64,000 nucleotides of DNA. Origin: Streptomyces thinghirensis. GTDB taxonomy: Bacteria; Actinomycetota; Actinomycetia; Streptomycetales; Streptomycetaceae. A program made the translations under genes and the position numbers. Below are positions 40,745-50,321 of this stretch, piece after piece (within the stretch, counting starts at the first letter, position 1; each line of letters begins with the position of its first letter). The notes beneath the pieces are model-generated. The model was not told the origin of the DNA. It saw nothing but the letters and a program-made list of their open reading frames with translations, and made no database searches. The stretch spans positions 62,001 to 126,000 of the forward strand of contig JAKFGP010000003.1 in the NCBI GenBank assembly GCA_021502835.1, written 5' to 3'.

Positions 40745-41405
40745 GCCGTGGCCCGCGACCCGCCACCCAGCCCGTGGGAGGGCGGCAGCGACGGCAGCCT
40801 CCAGCAGCCCTCACCGGCCACCGCCGCGCTGGTTCGGATGAGCGCTGCACGAGGCCTGGAAGTCCGGTTCGAACCGTGCTGCAGGGCGGCGACGGCGTCG
40901 CACCAGTAGGCCCGGCTGAGCCGTTCGACGTTCGCGACGACGGGCTCCAAAAATCCACCGTGACGCGACGGTCGCTGGTTCCCTCCCGGGTACTGGATCA
41001 CTTTCGGCGATCTGCCGGTCACCCATGGCCGGGGTCTCCGGCGGAATCACGACCAGGTGCGAGGTGATGGTCGACTGCGGAACGGGCATCGGTCCAGCAG
41101 ATTCCAGGCCAGTGGCGTACTGCCCGAGTCGATAACACCTCGTCGTAGAACCGCTGGTAAGGCCCGCTCGTCCTCCAGCACCTGGCCGTAAAACTTCGGA
41201 TCCGGCACGTGCTGCGTACGACGGCGACGCGGCCGGGACGGTCAGGCTCCTTCCCGCGACGCACCAGACCAGCACCTCGACCCAGGGCGGCGCCGAACCA
41301 GTGGATTGCATAGCCCCATTCTCGTTTCGGCCGACCGTCGTGCGACACGGCGTCCAGTGGCGAACGCCATCACACTCATGCCCCGGCCCGGTCGGCCGAT
41401 GCCGG
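40745..41405. other. Region without a recognised gene
   Basis: About 660 bases between the PLC-like gene and the oppF remnant. Minus-strand frames carry fragments such as VVANVERLSRAYWCDAVAAL and TITSHLVVIPPETPAMGDRQ that could come from a decayed or heavily miscalled gene, but I cannot join them into a known protein. Confidence 0.4.
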
Positions 41406-42065
41406 TCAGCAGACTTCCGCCACGGCGACCTCGGCTGGGGTGTACGCAGTGCCGGCGATGTCCGCCGGGACCGTCCGTCGCCGCCGGGAAGGCGGTGGCG
41501 CACCTCGTCGTCCCGCCTTCCCACTGGCGGGTGCGGAACGGCGGGCAGCCGGAGGCGGGTTGGTGGGCGAGGGCGCGGCCCGTGCGGGACGATCCGTTCG
41601 GGGCGGTCCAACCGGCTCGGCGTGGCGAGGCAGCGCCTCGTTGTACCAGGTGGCGCGAGGCGCCGGAGACCTCGGCCCCCCCCCCTCCTCGACGACCGGC
41701 CCGGGTACAGCCCCGCGGTGCGGTCCGCCAAATGCCACCGTCTGCGTCGTGGGAGATGAACGCATCCAGACCGAGGCGGGCGCGCAGGTCCACCAGCAGG
41801 TTGAGGATCTGGGCGCGCACAGACACGTCCAGCGCGCTCGTCGGTTCGTCGGCGACAGTCAGCTCCGGGGTCCCAGGGCGAGGGGCGAGGGCGAGGGCGA
41901 AGGCCACGCGCCGGCCCTGACCCCCCGACCTGCCCGGGCAGCCCCTCCAAGGTGTGGCCGGGGAGGCTGACCCAGCGAAGTCCTCGACGCCGCTCGCGCT
42001 CGGCGCCGCGCCGCGGCGGTGCACGTCCAGCGGGTCGCGCGATGGTCGAACGGTGGGGAGGCGGG
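41406..42065 (-). pseudogene. Truncated oligopeptide ABC transporter ATPase (OppF/DppF type)
   Basis: Only the C-terminal two thirds is present: [17 protein letters not shown] then GGQ(x)[11 protein letters not shown] (signature), [20 protein letters not shown] (Walker B plus D-loop), [27 protein letters not shown]-like, and a C-terminal oligopeptide-family tail ending AEVAVAEVC at 41,406. The Walker A, Q-loop and start are missing; at about 42,065-42,115 the sequence changes abruptly to a nanE fragment on the other strand. So the gene cannot make a working ATPase, whatever the frame errors. Confidence 0.7.
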
Positions 42066-42116
42066 TGCGGTCGAGCGCCTCACCGACGGCGCATCAGACG
42101 TCTGCCCTCGCCTCGT

Positions 42117-42510
42117 GGAGCCCAGGCGCCGCCGTGGTGCCGGCCGACGCCACCCGCCCGGCCGCCCCGACGGCAGCACCTTCGCCGACCTCGTCGCGGC
42201 GGTCCACGCGGCCGGCGCCCAGGTCATGGCCGACGTCGACCCTTCAGGAGGCCCGGGGGGCCGCCGCGCAGGGCGCCGACCTGGTGTCCACGACCCTGTC
42301 CGGCCGTCCCCGGGCTCCCGCGGCAGGCCGCGCCCGACCGCTGCGTCCTTGAACTCGCCGCCGCGTCGGGTTCCAATCGTCACCGAGGACCTGGCTGCGG
42401 CCCCGGCCGCCGAGGCGCTGGCATGGGCGTCGAGAGAGAGCATCGTCGTGGGCACCGCCATCACGGCACCGACCGCGCTGCCAAGCTCCGTGGACGGTCT
42501 CGCGTCCTGA
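42117..42510 (+). pseudogene. Truncated N-acetylmannosamine-6-phosphate 2-epimerase (NanE)
   Basis: The C-terminal part of a NanE TIM barrel: GAAVVPADATRP, DGSTFADLVAAVHAAGAQVM, ADVDTLQEARGAAAQGADLV, STTLSG, LELAAASGVPIVTEDL, and SIVVGTAITAPTALPSSVDG LAS. About the first 90 residues are absent. The family converts ManNAc-6-P to GlcNAc-6-P in sialic acid use. The fragment abuts the oppF remnant head to head; sialic acid loci of actinomycetes often carry dipeptide-type ABC transporters, so both could be relics of one such locus. Confidence 0.65.
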
Positions 42511-42584
42511 TCCGGCGCAGGCGAGGCGGTGCGGGAAGCAGCCCACCGCCCCTCGCGCACACCACCAACTCTGCTCTGCTCCGG

Positions 42585-44032
42585 ATCAGACCGCCACCGG
42601 AGTACGTCGGGTGCGCTCCCCCACCCGGGCCGTGCCGCGACGCGCGCGACCTGGCAGGAGTAGCCGAACTCGTTGTCGTACCAGAGGTAGAGGATCGCGT
42701 TGTCGCCCTCGACCTTTAGCGCGCCGGCGTCCCCGATCAGAGGCGTGGCGAGCCGATGGAAGTCGCTGGAGACCGCGATGGGGGCGCTGATGAAGTCGAT
42801 CTGGCGCTTGAGCGGCGGGGCGAGCGACACGTCCGCAGGTCGGGGACTCTCGCGGCTCGCCTCACAGGCGGGCTGCGGGTTGAGGATGTCGCGATCGACA
42901 CGTCCGGCACCGGGACGCGGATCCGACTGCCGGTGATCTCGCCTTGAGGTCCGGGAGGCCTTCGCCACGGCGGAGGCGGCCCCTCTCGGTGATGACCATG
43001 TTCAGCAGCGGCGCGCGCTGCGGCGCGGCGGTCAGACTTTATTCGTAGTTGTCCAGCGGGTTCTGGTCGTTGGTGAACGATGGTTCGTCTCCGCATGGCC
43101 GCGCAGCACGCCGTACTCGTCGGCCATCGCCTTCGGCCGCCGGGACGATCGTTGGTGGTACGGGACGCGCGGGACAGGATCCGCTCGTCCACGGCTTGAT
43201 GGTGTCGTGTTGGTTGACACCGTGCACGATGTTGGGACGTCGCCCTTGCCCGGTGCGGTCGGGACGACCTTGTCGATGCGGGCGCAGGTGCTTCGACGGG
43301 CCCTCGCGGTCGCGCCACTTGCCGGTGTTGTCGATGAGGATGGCGTTCTTGATGCCGTACGCCGTGTAGTCGACCTGCGTCGGGTCGTCGGCGTAGATCA
43401 CCTTGATGGCGTTGCCGTTGGCGAGGATCGTGCTGTTGTCCTCGTCGACGGTGATCGTGCCCTGGAACTGCCCGTGCACCTTGATCGCGGCGCAGCGGCG
43501 AGCGCGCTTGACGAGATCCTGCTCCCCGCCGCCCCGGACCACGATGGCGCGCAACCTGAGGCCGTTGCCCGAGCCGGCCTTCTCGATGGGCGCAGGCGGG
43601 CGGCGACGAGCCGGCCGATGCGGCCGAAGCCCGCCTGGAGCGACGTCGCGCCCCTCGCGCCGGTCGATCTTGTTGGCGCCCGTGGCCCGGCGACGGCGTC
43701 GGCGGTGAACTCCTCCACCGTCAGCCCGCGGTCGTCGCTCTTGTAGGTCGCCAGCGAGCATGCCGATGTCGATCTGCGAGGGACCGAGTCGAGCGTGGTG
43801 AGGGCCGCAGGAAGGGCGTCGTCTCGGTGACCGACGGCTCGGCACCGGCGATCTGGCGGGCGAAGCGGTGGGTCTTGAGGATGCTGACCACAGACTTGTT
43901 CACCAGGAAACGGCTGTGCAGCAGGATCGTGACGTCCTGCTCACGGTGCGGCTTCCTGATCATCCGGGATCATCGATTCCGCGATCTCTTCGCGGTTCTT
44001 CCAGTTGGTGAACGAGTCGTCGTTGGCAGTCA
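42585..44032 (-). pseudogene. gap: Glyceraldehyde-3-phosphate dehydrogenase (long form), catalytic Cys absent
   Basis: GTG at 44,032 begins VTANDDSFTNWKNREEIAES, the N-terminus of the approximately 480-residue Streptomyces Gap. Then REQDVTILLHSRFLVNKSVV, GFGRIGRLVAARL (NAD fold), LRLRAIVVRGGGEQDLVK, VHGQFQGTITVDEDNSTILA, IKVIYADDPTQVDYTAYGIK, HSFTNDQN-like, ITGSRIRVPVPDVSIAT, GDNAILYLWYDNEFGYSCQV. The active-site motif S-C-x-S-C-T-T-N reads SRASRTTN (about 43,158-43,180): both Cys, including the nucleophile, are Arg. With about ten frame breaks this looks like a decayed second gap gene, although sequence error is possible. The 3' end near 42,585 is approximate. Confidence 0.7.
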
Positions 44033-44189
44033 CGTCTCTATCTTTCGAGCCTAGGCGGCGCTCCTGTGTTAACCCGACCGCCCTTCCTAGTCGATCAAGT
44101 GGGCCCCCTGCCGATCAGATGAGTGCCGCTGGAGGTGCGACGGGCGCCGACCCTCGAACGCCCGCCGGCCCGATCCTCCTCAGCGTGCG

Positions 44190-44789
44190 CTACGCCCCAG
44201 GAGTGGGCGACGCGTCCACCACCACACGGCCGTCCAGTGCCAGCACCGGAAGGGCAGCCGGGCCCCGGACGCCAGAGCCCGATCAGTTCTCGCCCTCGAA
44301 GTTGCCGGCGAACCGGGCGTCCCTGAAGGTGCGGTACCCGGCGAGGTCGACACCCGGCAGGGCCGGCCGGCCCGCCCCGGATACGTGGGGGCGCCGGTCT
44401 CGGGGCGGTATCCGGGCGCGGCGACCCGGACCTCGAGGCACGGCTCCGCCGCCGACCGCGATCGGGCGGCCAGAACCGTCCTGGTGCAGCCGGTCGACGT
44501 ACCGGACGAAGTAGCCGAGGCGGCCGGTGTCCGCCCCGGGCACGTCGACGACCATGCGGTCGAAGCACGCGTGGCGCCCGGCCCTGACGTCCTGTACGGG
44601 CGTCGTCGTGCCCGCGGCGCGGGTCTTGTCCCGGCTGCCCCCACCCGGTGGGGCACGCCGTGGTGTGCGCGGCGTTCCGTACGGTGCTCCGCGCGTCGGC
44701 GGCCGGGGCCGCGTCGGCCGCGACCGTGGCCATTCCAAGGCGGCGCCCGCGAGCAGGACCGCCATCCATGCTGATCTGCTTCGTCGCAT
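44190..44789 (-). CDS. Secreted AMIN-like domain protein
   Basis: ATG at 44,789 and a signal peptide (RRSRSAWMAVLLAGAALE-like with a break). About 195 residues in all. The mature part has TTTPVQDVRAGRHACFDRMV, VDVPGADTGRLGYFVRYVDR, LHQDGSGRPIAVGGGAVLEV, GVDLAGYRTFRDARFAGNFE and a C-terminal strand VLALDGRVVVD. FDR-hydrophobic and VRYV segments match the AMIN-like beta-sandwich proteins of actinobacteria. Thought to be extracellular; function unknown. End uncertain: TAG at 44,190 in one frame. Confidence 0.65.
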
Positions 44790-45069
44790 TGTGTCCCCCC
44801 GGGGTGTGGATGTTCCGGTATTGGGTGGGACAAGCGAATTGACCGGAAGGTTGCACTGTCGGCGGGCCCGTCGGGAACGCCTCGGGGGACGAGGGGGCGA
44901 CGGGCCCGATCGAACTCGGTCGGCCCGGCGCCCGGCGTCGAACATGATTTGCGCCCTGGGCGATCGGGTACGCGAGCCTGGACCGCCCCGTGCCGATCAT
45001 CGGGCGGGTCCACCACCGTCGCTACCAGGGATCTGCCGGCGGAAACACCCGCGAACGACAACTCCGTCT

Positions 45070-45440
45070 CGCCCGCCTCAGCGGGCGCTGGACGCGCTCG
45101 CCGAGAACACCGAGGACACGACGGCGCTCGACACACTCGCGAGCAGCGACGTCCTCGTCCCGGTACCCGACGACGCGAACGACCAGGACGCCGCCGACCC
45201 CGGGATGCTGGCACTGCCGGTGCTGGAACAGCAGGGCGGCCGCCAGGTGGTGCCTGTGTTCACCTCGGAGCTGGAGATGGCCGACCTGCTGCCGTACGTC
45301 TCCCGCTACCGCATGGTTGCTGGGCGCCCTCGCCGCGCAGTGGCCGGCCTATGACCTGTCCCTGTCCATCGACGCGGGCTCGGAGCACCGCCTCACGCTC
45401 ACGTCGGACGGCGTGCGTACCCTCCTGCCCCGTCCCTTGA
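45070..45440 (+). CDS. SseB-family protein
   Basis: About 125 residues: QRALDALAENTEDTTALDTL, ASSDVLVPVPDDANDQDAAD, ALPVLEQQGGRQVVPVFTSE, LEMADLLPYVSRYRM, then after a break GALAAQWPAYDLSLSIDAGS, EHRLTLTSDGVRTLLPRP. This is the SseB N-terminal domain fold common in actinobacteria (role unknown despite the type III secretion name). No clear start codon is visible; the gene probably begins around 45,000-45,060 across another break. It is convergent with the MarR gene. Confidence 0.75.
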
Positions 45441-45454
45441 GGGCCGGCCCGTCC

Positions 45455-45863
45455 CTAGGGGCGGGCGTCCTCCACGTCGCCGAGCATGCGGGCCGGTGCG
45501 GCCCGCTGCAGCGGCAGTACCTCGGTGTGCAGGTCCCGGCCGCCGCGCGTCAGGGTGACGTATATACCGCGGCGGTCCTCGGCGCACATCGAGCGCTCCA
45601 CCAGCCCGTCCTTCTCCAGCCGGGCGATGAGCCGGGACAGCGCGCTCTGGCTCAGGTGGACCCGGCCGACCAGGTTCTGCACCCGGCACTGGGCGCCCTC
45701 CTCGGGCGCCTCGGTCACCAGGAGGTCGAGCACCTCGAAGTCGCTCGCGCCCAGACCGTGCGGGTGCAGTACGGCGGTCGATCTCGCACATCGTGCGCGC
45801 GTGCACCGAGAGGATCTCCCGCCACCGCTCCTCGAGCCGCCTACCGGCCGTCTTGACTGCCAT
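45455..45863 (-). CDS. MarR-family regulator
   Basis: ATG at 45,863; about 145 residues. After RRLEERWREILSVHARTMCE and LHPHGLGASDFEVLDLLVTE comes the winged helix: CRVQNLVGRVHLSQSALSRL, IARLEKDGLVERSMCAEDRR, GIYVTLTRGGRDLHTEVLPL. ALSRLIARLEKDGLVER is the recognition helix with the typical DRR wing. One break near 45,780. No partner gene beside it points to a ligand. Confidence 0.85.
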
Positions 45864-45958
45864 ACCTGCACGGTAACACCGAAGCGGACTGTTCCTGTCC
45901 GTGCAACTAGTGTGCGTGCAAGGACCAGCGAGGGGTGCGGAGGGGCAGCGGGGCTCGT

Positions 45959-46980
45959 TCAGGCCGAGTCGCGCTTCACCAGCTCCGTCGGCAGGATCAC
46001 CGCCGGGTCGTCCCCGCCGATCTGGGCCAGCAGCACCCGGATCATCTCCGCGCTGATCCGGTCCCAGGGCTGCCGGATGGTGGTCAGCTCGGGACTGGCG
46101 GCGACCGCCGCGGGGGAGTCGTCGAAACCGCCCACCGCCACGTCCTCGGCACCCGCCGCGCCCGCCCGTTGCAGCGCCGCCAGCACCCCTGCGCCATCAG
46201 GTCGGACGCCACGAAGACGGCGTCCACGTCCGGCGCCTGCGCCAGCAGCCGCTCCGCCCCCGCCTCACCGCTGGCCCGGCTGTAGTCGCCGGAGACGACG
46301 AGCCGTTCGTCGACGCCGACGCCCGCCTCGCCGAGCACCTCCGGTACCCGGCCAGGCGCTCCACACCGCCGGGGGTGTCGAGCGGGCCGGTGACCACACC
46401 CACCCGCCGCCGCCCCAGCGACAGCAGATGGCGGACCATGTCCCGGGCGCCGTCCCGGTCGTCGGCGGCCACGTAACTCACCTTCGAACCCAGCCCGATC
46501 GGCTTGCCGCACGCCACCAGCGGCACACCCGCCGCGCGCAGCTCCTCGGCGACCGGGTCCCCGGAGTGACTGGAGACCAGCAGCACGCCGTCGACGTGCC
46601 CCGCCGTGATGTACCGCGTTATGCGCCGCCGCTCGTCCTCCGTACCGGCCAGCATCAGCAGCAGCGGAACGTCGTGCGCGGCCAGCGCCTGGGTGCAGCC
46701 GCGCAGCAGGACGTTGAAGTTGGGTCCTCGAAGAAGCGCTCCTGCGGCTCGGTGAGCAGGAAGCCCACCGAGTCCGACCGCCCGGTGATCAGCGACCTGG
46801 GTGCCGGTTGACGACGTAACCGGTCTTGCGGATGGCCGCGTTGACGGACTCCTGCGCGGCCGGACTGACGTAGTGCCCGCCGTTGAGCACCCGTGACACC
46901 GTGCCCGCGACACTCCGCCTCGCGCGCCACGTCGTGGATCGTGGGCGGTCGGCGCCGGCCCCCGTGTTGCTCATGGTCAT
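45959..46980 (-). CDS. LacI-family repressor of the galactan locus
   Basis: About 340 residues. Starts MTMSNTGAGADRPTIHDVAR; headpiece DVAREAGVSAGTVSRVLNGG, then YVVNRHARSLITGRSDSVGF. The core has VSYVAADDRDGARDMVRHLL, RRRVGVVTGPLDTPGGVERL, VDAVFVASDLMAQGVLAALQ, EDVAVGGFDDSPAAVAASPE and LTTIRQPWDRISAEMIRVLL. Its start overlaps the permease stop (ATGA at 46,977), so it is the last gene of the transporter operon. It most likely represses that operon and the divergent GH42-GH53 genes via the palindrome at 50,192. Breaks near 46,190, 46,345, 46,725, 46,800 and 46,920. Confidence 0.85.
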
Positions 46981-47892
46981 GACTTTACGGCCCCGGAGAG
47001 CAGGTCGAGGCTCCAGAACCGCTGGACGACCAGGAAGAGGGCGACGAGCGGGAGTACCGCGAGGAAGGCGCCGGTGATGACGCAGTGTGAAGAGCGCGGG
47101 TGTGTTCGCGCCCTGCTCCAGCAGCGTCCAGACCGAGGCGTGATCGGGAACTTCTCGTCGTCGCTGAGCATGATGTAGGGCAGCAGGAAGTTGTTCCACA
47201 CGGCCACGAACTGGAACAGGAACACCGTCACCAGTCCCGGCACCATCATCGGCAGCGCGACCCGGGTGAAGATCCGCCACTCGCTCGCCCCGTCCACTCC
47301 GCCCGGCCTCCACCACGTCGGCGGGCACGCGCGGCCGCCGGCGGCGTAGATGCGCGCCAGGTAGACGCCGTAGGGGAGAGGATCTGGGGGAGCAGCACGG
47401 CTCAGGTACGAGTCCGTCAGGTTCGCCTCGGCCAGCAGCAGGTACTGCGGCACGGCGAGGATCACCGGCGGCATCAGCACCCCGCCAGCAGCACGTTGAA
47501 CAGCGTCTCCCGGCCGCGGAAGCGGTACGTCGCCAGCGCGTAGCCGCTGAACGCCGACACGACCGTGGACAGCAGGGCGCCGAGACCGGCGTAGAGGGCC
47601 GAGTTGGTCATCCACTGCCAGTAGACGCCGTCCCGGTAGGCGCTCAGGTCGCTCACGTTGTCGGCGAAGTTCCGTGCCCGGCAGGAAGGTGAAGGTGGAG
47701 AACAGTTCGCTGCCCGACTTGGTGGCCGCGATGACCACCCAGGCCACCGGCAGCAGGCGAGTAGACCGCGCCGAGCAGCAGTGTGAGCGTCGGGACCGGC
47801 GCGATGCGGCGGCGCCGCGCGGCGGGCCCTGCGCCGCTGCCGGGCGTGGTGCCCGCCGCCGGCCGCGCCTTGCGTACGGCAAGAGAACTCAT
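46977..47892 (-). CDS. Sugar ABC transporter permease (MalG/GanQ-like)
   Basis: About 300 residues. ATG 47,892 overlaps the upstream permease stop. Helices include TLTLLLGAVYCLLPVAWVVI, MTNSALYAGLGALLSTVVSA, FNVLLAGVLMPPVILAVPQY and LVTVFLFQFVAVWNNFLLPY; the EAA loop is VEAGRVDGASEWRIFTRVAL (about 47,260-47,320). FVAVWNNFLLPYIML and a Lys-rich loop follow the MalG pattern. Works with the next permease to bring in galacto-oligosaccharides (inferred from the GH42/GH53 genes). Confidence 0.85.
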
Positions 47893-48818
47893 CGTGCTGC
47901 CTCCTGCTTGTTGCGTGACGGTTCGCTGCCCGCAGAAAGCCGAAGGACAGCACCAGGGTGACGAGCGCGATGATCGCCGCCTGGGCGGCAGCGGCGTGGA
48001 TGTCACCCTTGCCGAAGGCGTCCTGGTACACCTTCATCAGCGGACTCCAGGTGGTGGACACGGAGTTGGTGAGCGGTTTGAGGGTGGTCGGCTCGTTGAA
48101 CACCTGGAGCGTGGCGATGATCGAGAAGAAGAACGTCAGCACCAGCGACGGCGCCACCATCGGGATCTTGATCCGCAGCGCGATCTGCAGCGGGAGGCGC
48201 CGTCCAGCTTCGCCGCCTCGTACACCTCGGCCGGGATGGCCCGCAGCGAGGTGTAGATGACGATCATGTTGAAGCCGGTGCCGCCCCAGACCGCGATGTT
48301 CGCCAGCGCGAGGTAGAGCGGACCGCCGTCCAGCAGGTCCGGCTGCGGCAGACCGAGCCGGTCGAGCACGAAGTAGAAGGGGCTGACGTCCGGCAGGTAC
48401 AGGAAGCCCACAGCAGTGCCGCCACCACGCCGGGAATGGCGTACGGCAGGAAGATCGCGAGCCGGGTGACCGGGGTGAACCGCACTTTCTCGGAGTCGAG
48501 CATCAGGGCGAACAGCAGGGCGAGGCCCAGCATCACCGGCACCACGACGCAGCCGTAGCCCAGGACGCGCAGCGCCCCGTCCAGCAGCTCGCTGTCGGTG
48601 AGGGCGTCGGTGTAGTTCTGGAGACCGGCCCACACCTCCTCGCGCGCCCCGGCGCCCAGTCCGAGCCCGGAGACCTCGACCTTGCGGAAGCTGAGGTAGA
48701 CGGCGTAGCCGATGGGCAGCGCGAAGAAGAGCAGGAACAGGGCGATCGCGGGGATCAGGAAGGCATACGGGGCGCCCTTGATCCCGTACGGCCTCCGGCG
48801 TGCCGTCGTCCTGGTCAC
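47889..48818 (-). CDS. Sugar ABC transporter permease (MalF/GanP-like)
   Basis: About 310 residues from ATG 48,818, which overlaps the binding-protein stop. Helices APYAFLIPAIALFLLFFALP, VLGYGCVVVPVMLGLALLFA, LAIFLPYAIPGVVAALLW, IAVWGGTGFNMIVIYTSLRA and SLVLTFFFSIIATLQVFNEP. The EAA loop is EVYEAAKLDGASALQIALRI (about 48,190-48,235). C-terminus ALVTLVLSFGFLRAAN. Second half of the membrane channel. Breaks near 48,195, 48,410 and 47,935. Confidence 0.85.
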
Positions 48819-50137
48819 CGGGCGACCTCGAAGCCCTGCTTCTTCAGGTCGGCGACCGTCTCCTCCTGCATGGTGCCCAGGGCGGCGGTGAAGTCCGACT
48901 TGTTCTTCGCGGCGGCGCCGAACGCGTCCTTGAAGGCCGTGTAGGCGACGTTGACGTTGGGGCCCCAGGCCGAGGGCGCCGTCGTCTTCGCGATGGCGGC
49001 GGCCTTGGTGTAGAAGTCCGGCTGGTTGGCGAAGAACGCCGGCGGGTTGGAGAAGGCACCGCTGAGCTGGGCGGAGGTGGAGGCCGGGTAGATGCCTCCC
49101 TCCGGCTGGCCAGGGCGCTGAGCGCGTCGCCGTCGGTGTTCAGCCACTCGGCGAACTCGGCGGCGGCGTCCTTGCGCTCGGAGTCGGTGGTGACGCCGGT
49201 GGAGGAGCCGCCCCAGCTGCCGGTGCGGTTCTCGCTGTCGGACCACTGGGGGAGCGGGGCCATGGCCCACTTGCCCTTGGTGTCGGGCGCGGCCGTGGTC
49301 AGCGTGCCGGGCGCCCACACGGCGCTGACCCAGGCGATCTGCTTGCCGGTGTTGAGCGCCTTGTTCCAGGCCGGGGTGTACATCGGCTGGTTGTCGACGG
49401 CGCCCTCCTCGACGAGGCCGCCCCAGAAGTCGGCGACCTTCTTCGTCGCCCGCGTCGTCGATGCCGACCTTCCACTTGTCGCCTTCGGTCGTCCACCACT
49501 GGGCGCCCGCCTGCTGGGCCAGGCCCGCGAAGAGGCCGGAGTCGTTGGCGGAGAAGGTGGTGAGGTCCTTGTCGGGCGCCGCCTTCTTCAGCTCGCGCGC
49601 GGTCTCGGCGAACTCGTCCCAGGTGGCCGGGACCTTCAGGTCGTACTTCTTGAACAGGTCCTCGCGGTAGTAGAACATCATCGGCCCGATGTCCTGCGGG
49701 ACGGCGTAGACGGCGTCCGTGCCCAGTGTGGTCTGCTGCCACACCCCCTCGGCGAACTTCCCCTTCACGTCACCGACCTCGCCCGATATGTCGGCGAGCG
49801 CGTCGTTGCTGACCAGGGTGGGCAGCGCCTGGTACTCGGCCTGCACCAGGTCGGGCCCCTGGCCGGCCTTGTGGGCGGTGAGGATCTTGGTGACCAGCGT
49901 GTCGCCGGACGCCTGCTTCTTCACCGTGACCGTGATCCGCTGCTCCTTGCCCGGCCCCCTGTTCCACAGGTCGACGACCTTGTCCATGCCGGGCGTCCAG
50001 GTCCAGTACGTCAGCGAGACCGGGCCCGACCGGGCGTCGCCGCCGTCGTCGGACGAGCCGCAGGCGGCGAGGGTGGTGGCCCCGAGGGCGACGGCGACGG
50101 CCGAGGTCACCAGGCGGCGGCGCTTCGTGTACGGCAT
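48815..50137 (-). CDS. Sugar ABC transporter substrate-binding lipoprotein
   Basis: About 440 residues, from ATG 50,137. Lipoprotein signal: VTSAVAVALGATTLAACGSS with Cys about 26. Mature fold of family 1 solute-binding proteins: VSLTYWTWTPGMDKVVDLWN, QGPDLVQAEYQALPTLVSND, AVYAVPQDIGPMMFYYREDL, QWWTTEGDKWKVGIDDA, WAMAPLPQWSDSENRTGSWG, FKDAFGAAAKNKSDFTAALG. First gene of the transporter operon; a GanS-like galacto-oligosaccharide receptor is inferred from the divergent galactanase genes. Breaks near 49,105 and 49,445 only. Confidence 0.88.
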   Translation of the reverse strand: MPYTKRRRLVTSAVAVALGATTLAACGSSDDGGDARSGPVSLTYWTWTPGMDKVVDLWNRGPGKEQRITVTVKKQASGDTLVTKILTAHKAGQGPDLVQAEYQALPTLVSNDALADISGEVGDVKGKFAEGVWQQTTLGTDAVYAVPQDIGPMMFYYREDLFKKYDLKVPATWDEFAETARELKKAAPDKDLTTFSANDSGLFAGLAQQAGAQWWTTEGDKWKVGIDDAGDEEGRRLLGRPRRGGRRRQPADVHPGLEQGAQHRQADRLGQRRVGARHADHGRARHQGQVGHGPAPPVVRQREPHRQLGRLLHRRHHRLRAQGRRRRVRRVAEHRRRRAQRPGQPEGGIYPASTSAQLSGAFSNPPAFFANQPDFYTKAAAIAKTTAPSAWGPNVNVAYTAFKDAFGAAAKNKSDFTAALGTMQEETVADLKKQGFEVAR

Positions 50138-50191
50138 GGAACTCTCCCCTGACCTGCGGTCTCCGCCTGCTGCGAAGACCTGCCATGCTTC

Positions 50192-50205
50192 TGTGAGCGT
50201 TCACA
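50192..50205. promoter_or_regulatory. LacI-type operator TGTGAGCGTTCACA
   Basis: A near-perfect palindrome (12 of 14 positions) with a central CG, 55 bases before the binding-protein start and 117 before the GH42 start. The rightward promoter may be TTGTCA (50,227-50,232) with TTATGT 18 bases later. Confidence 0.65.
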
Positions 50206-50321
50206 GTAGAGAAACATCCCGGACACTTGTCAATGGTTGTTGCTGTGCGGTTATGTTGGGCTCGCACCGTCGACAGTGTGTGTGCACGTTCCCAATTGAT
50301 CGACACATCGGGAGACCATCC

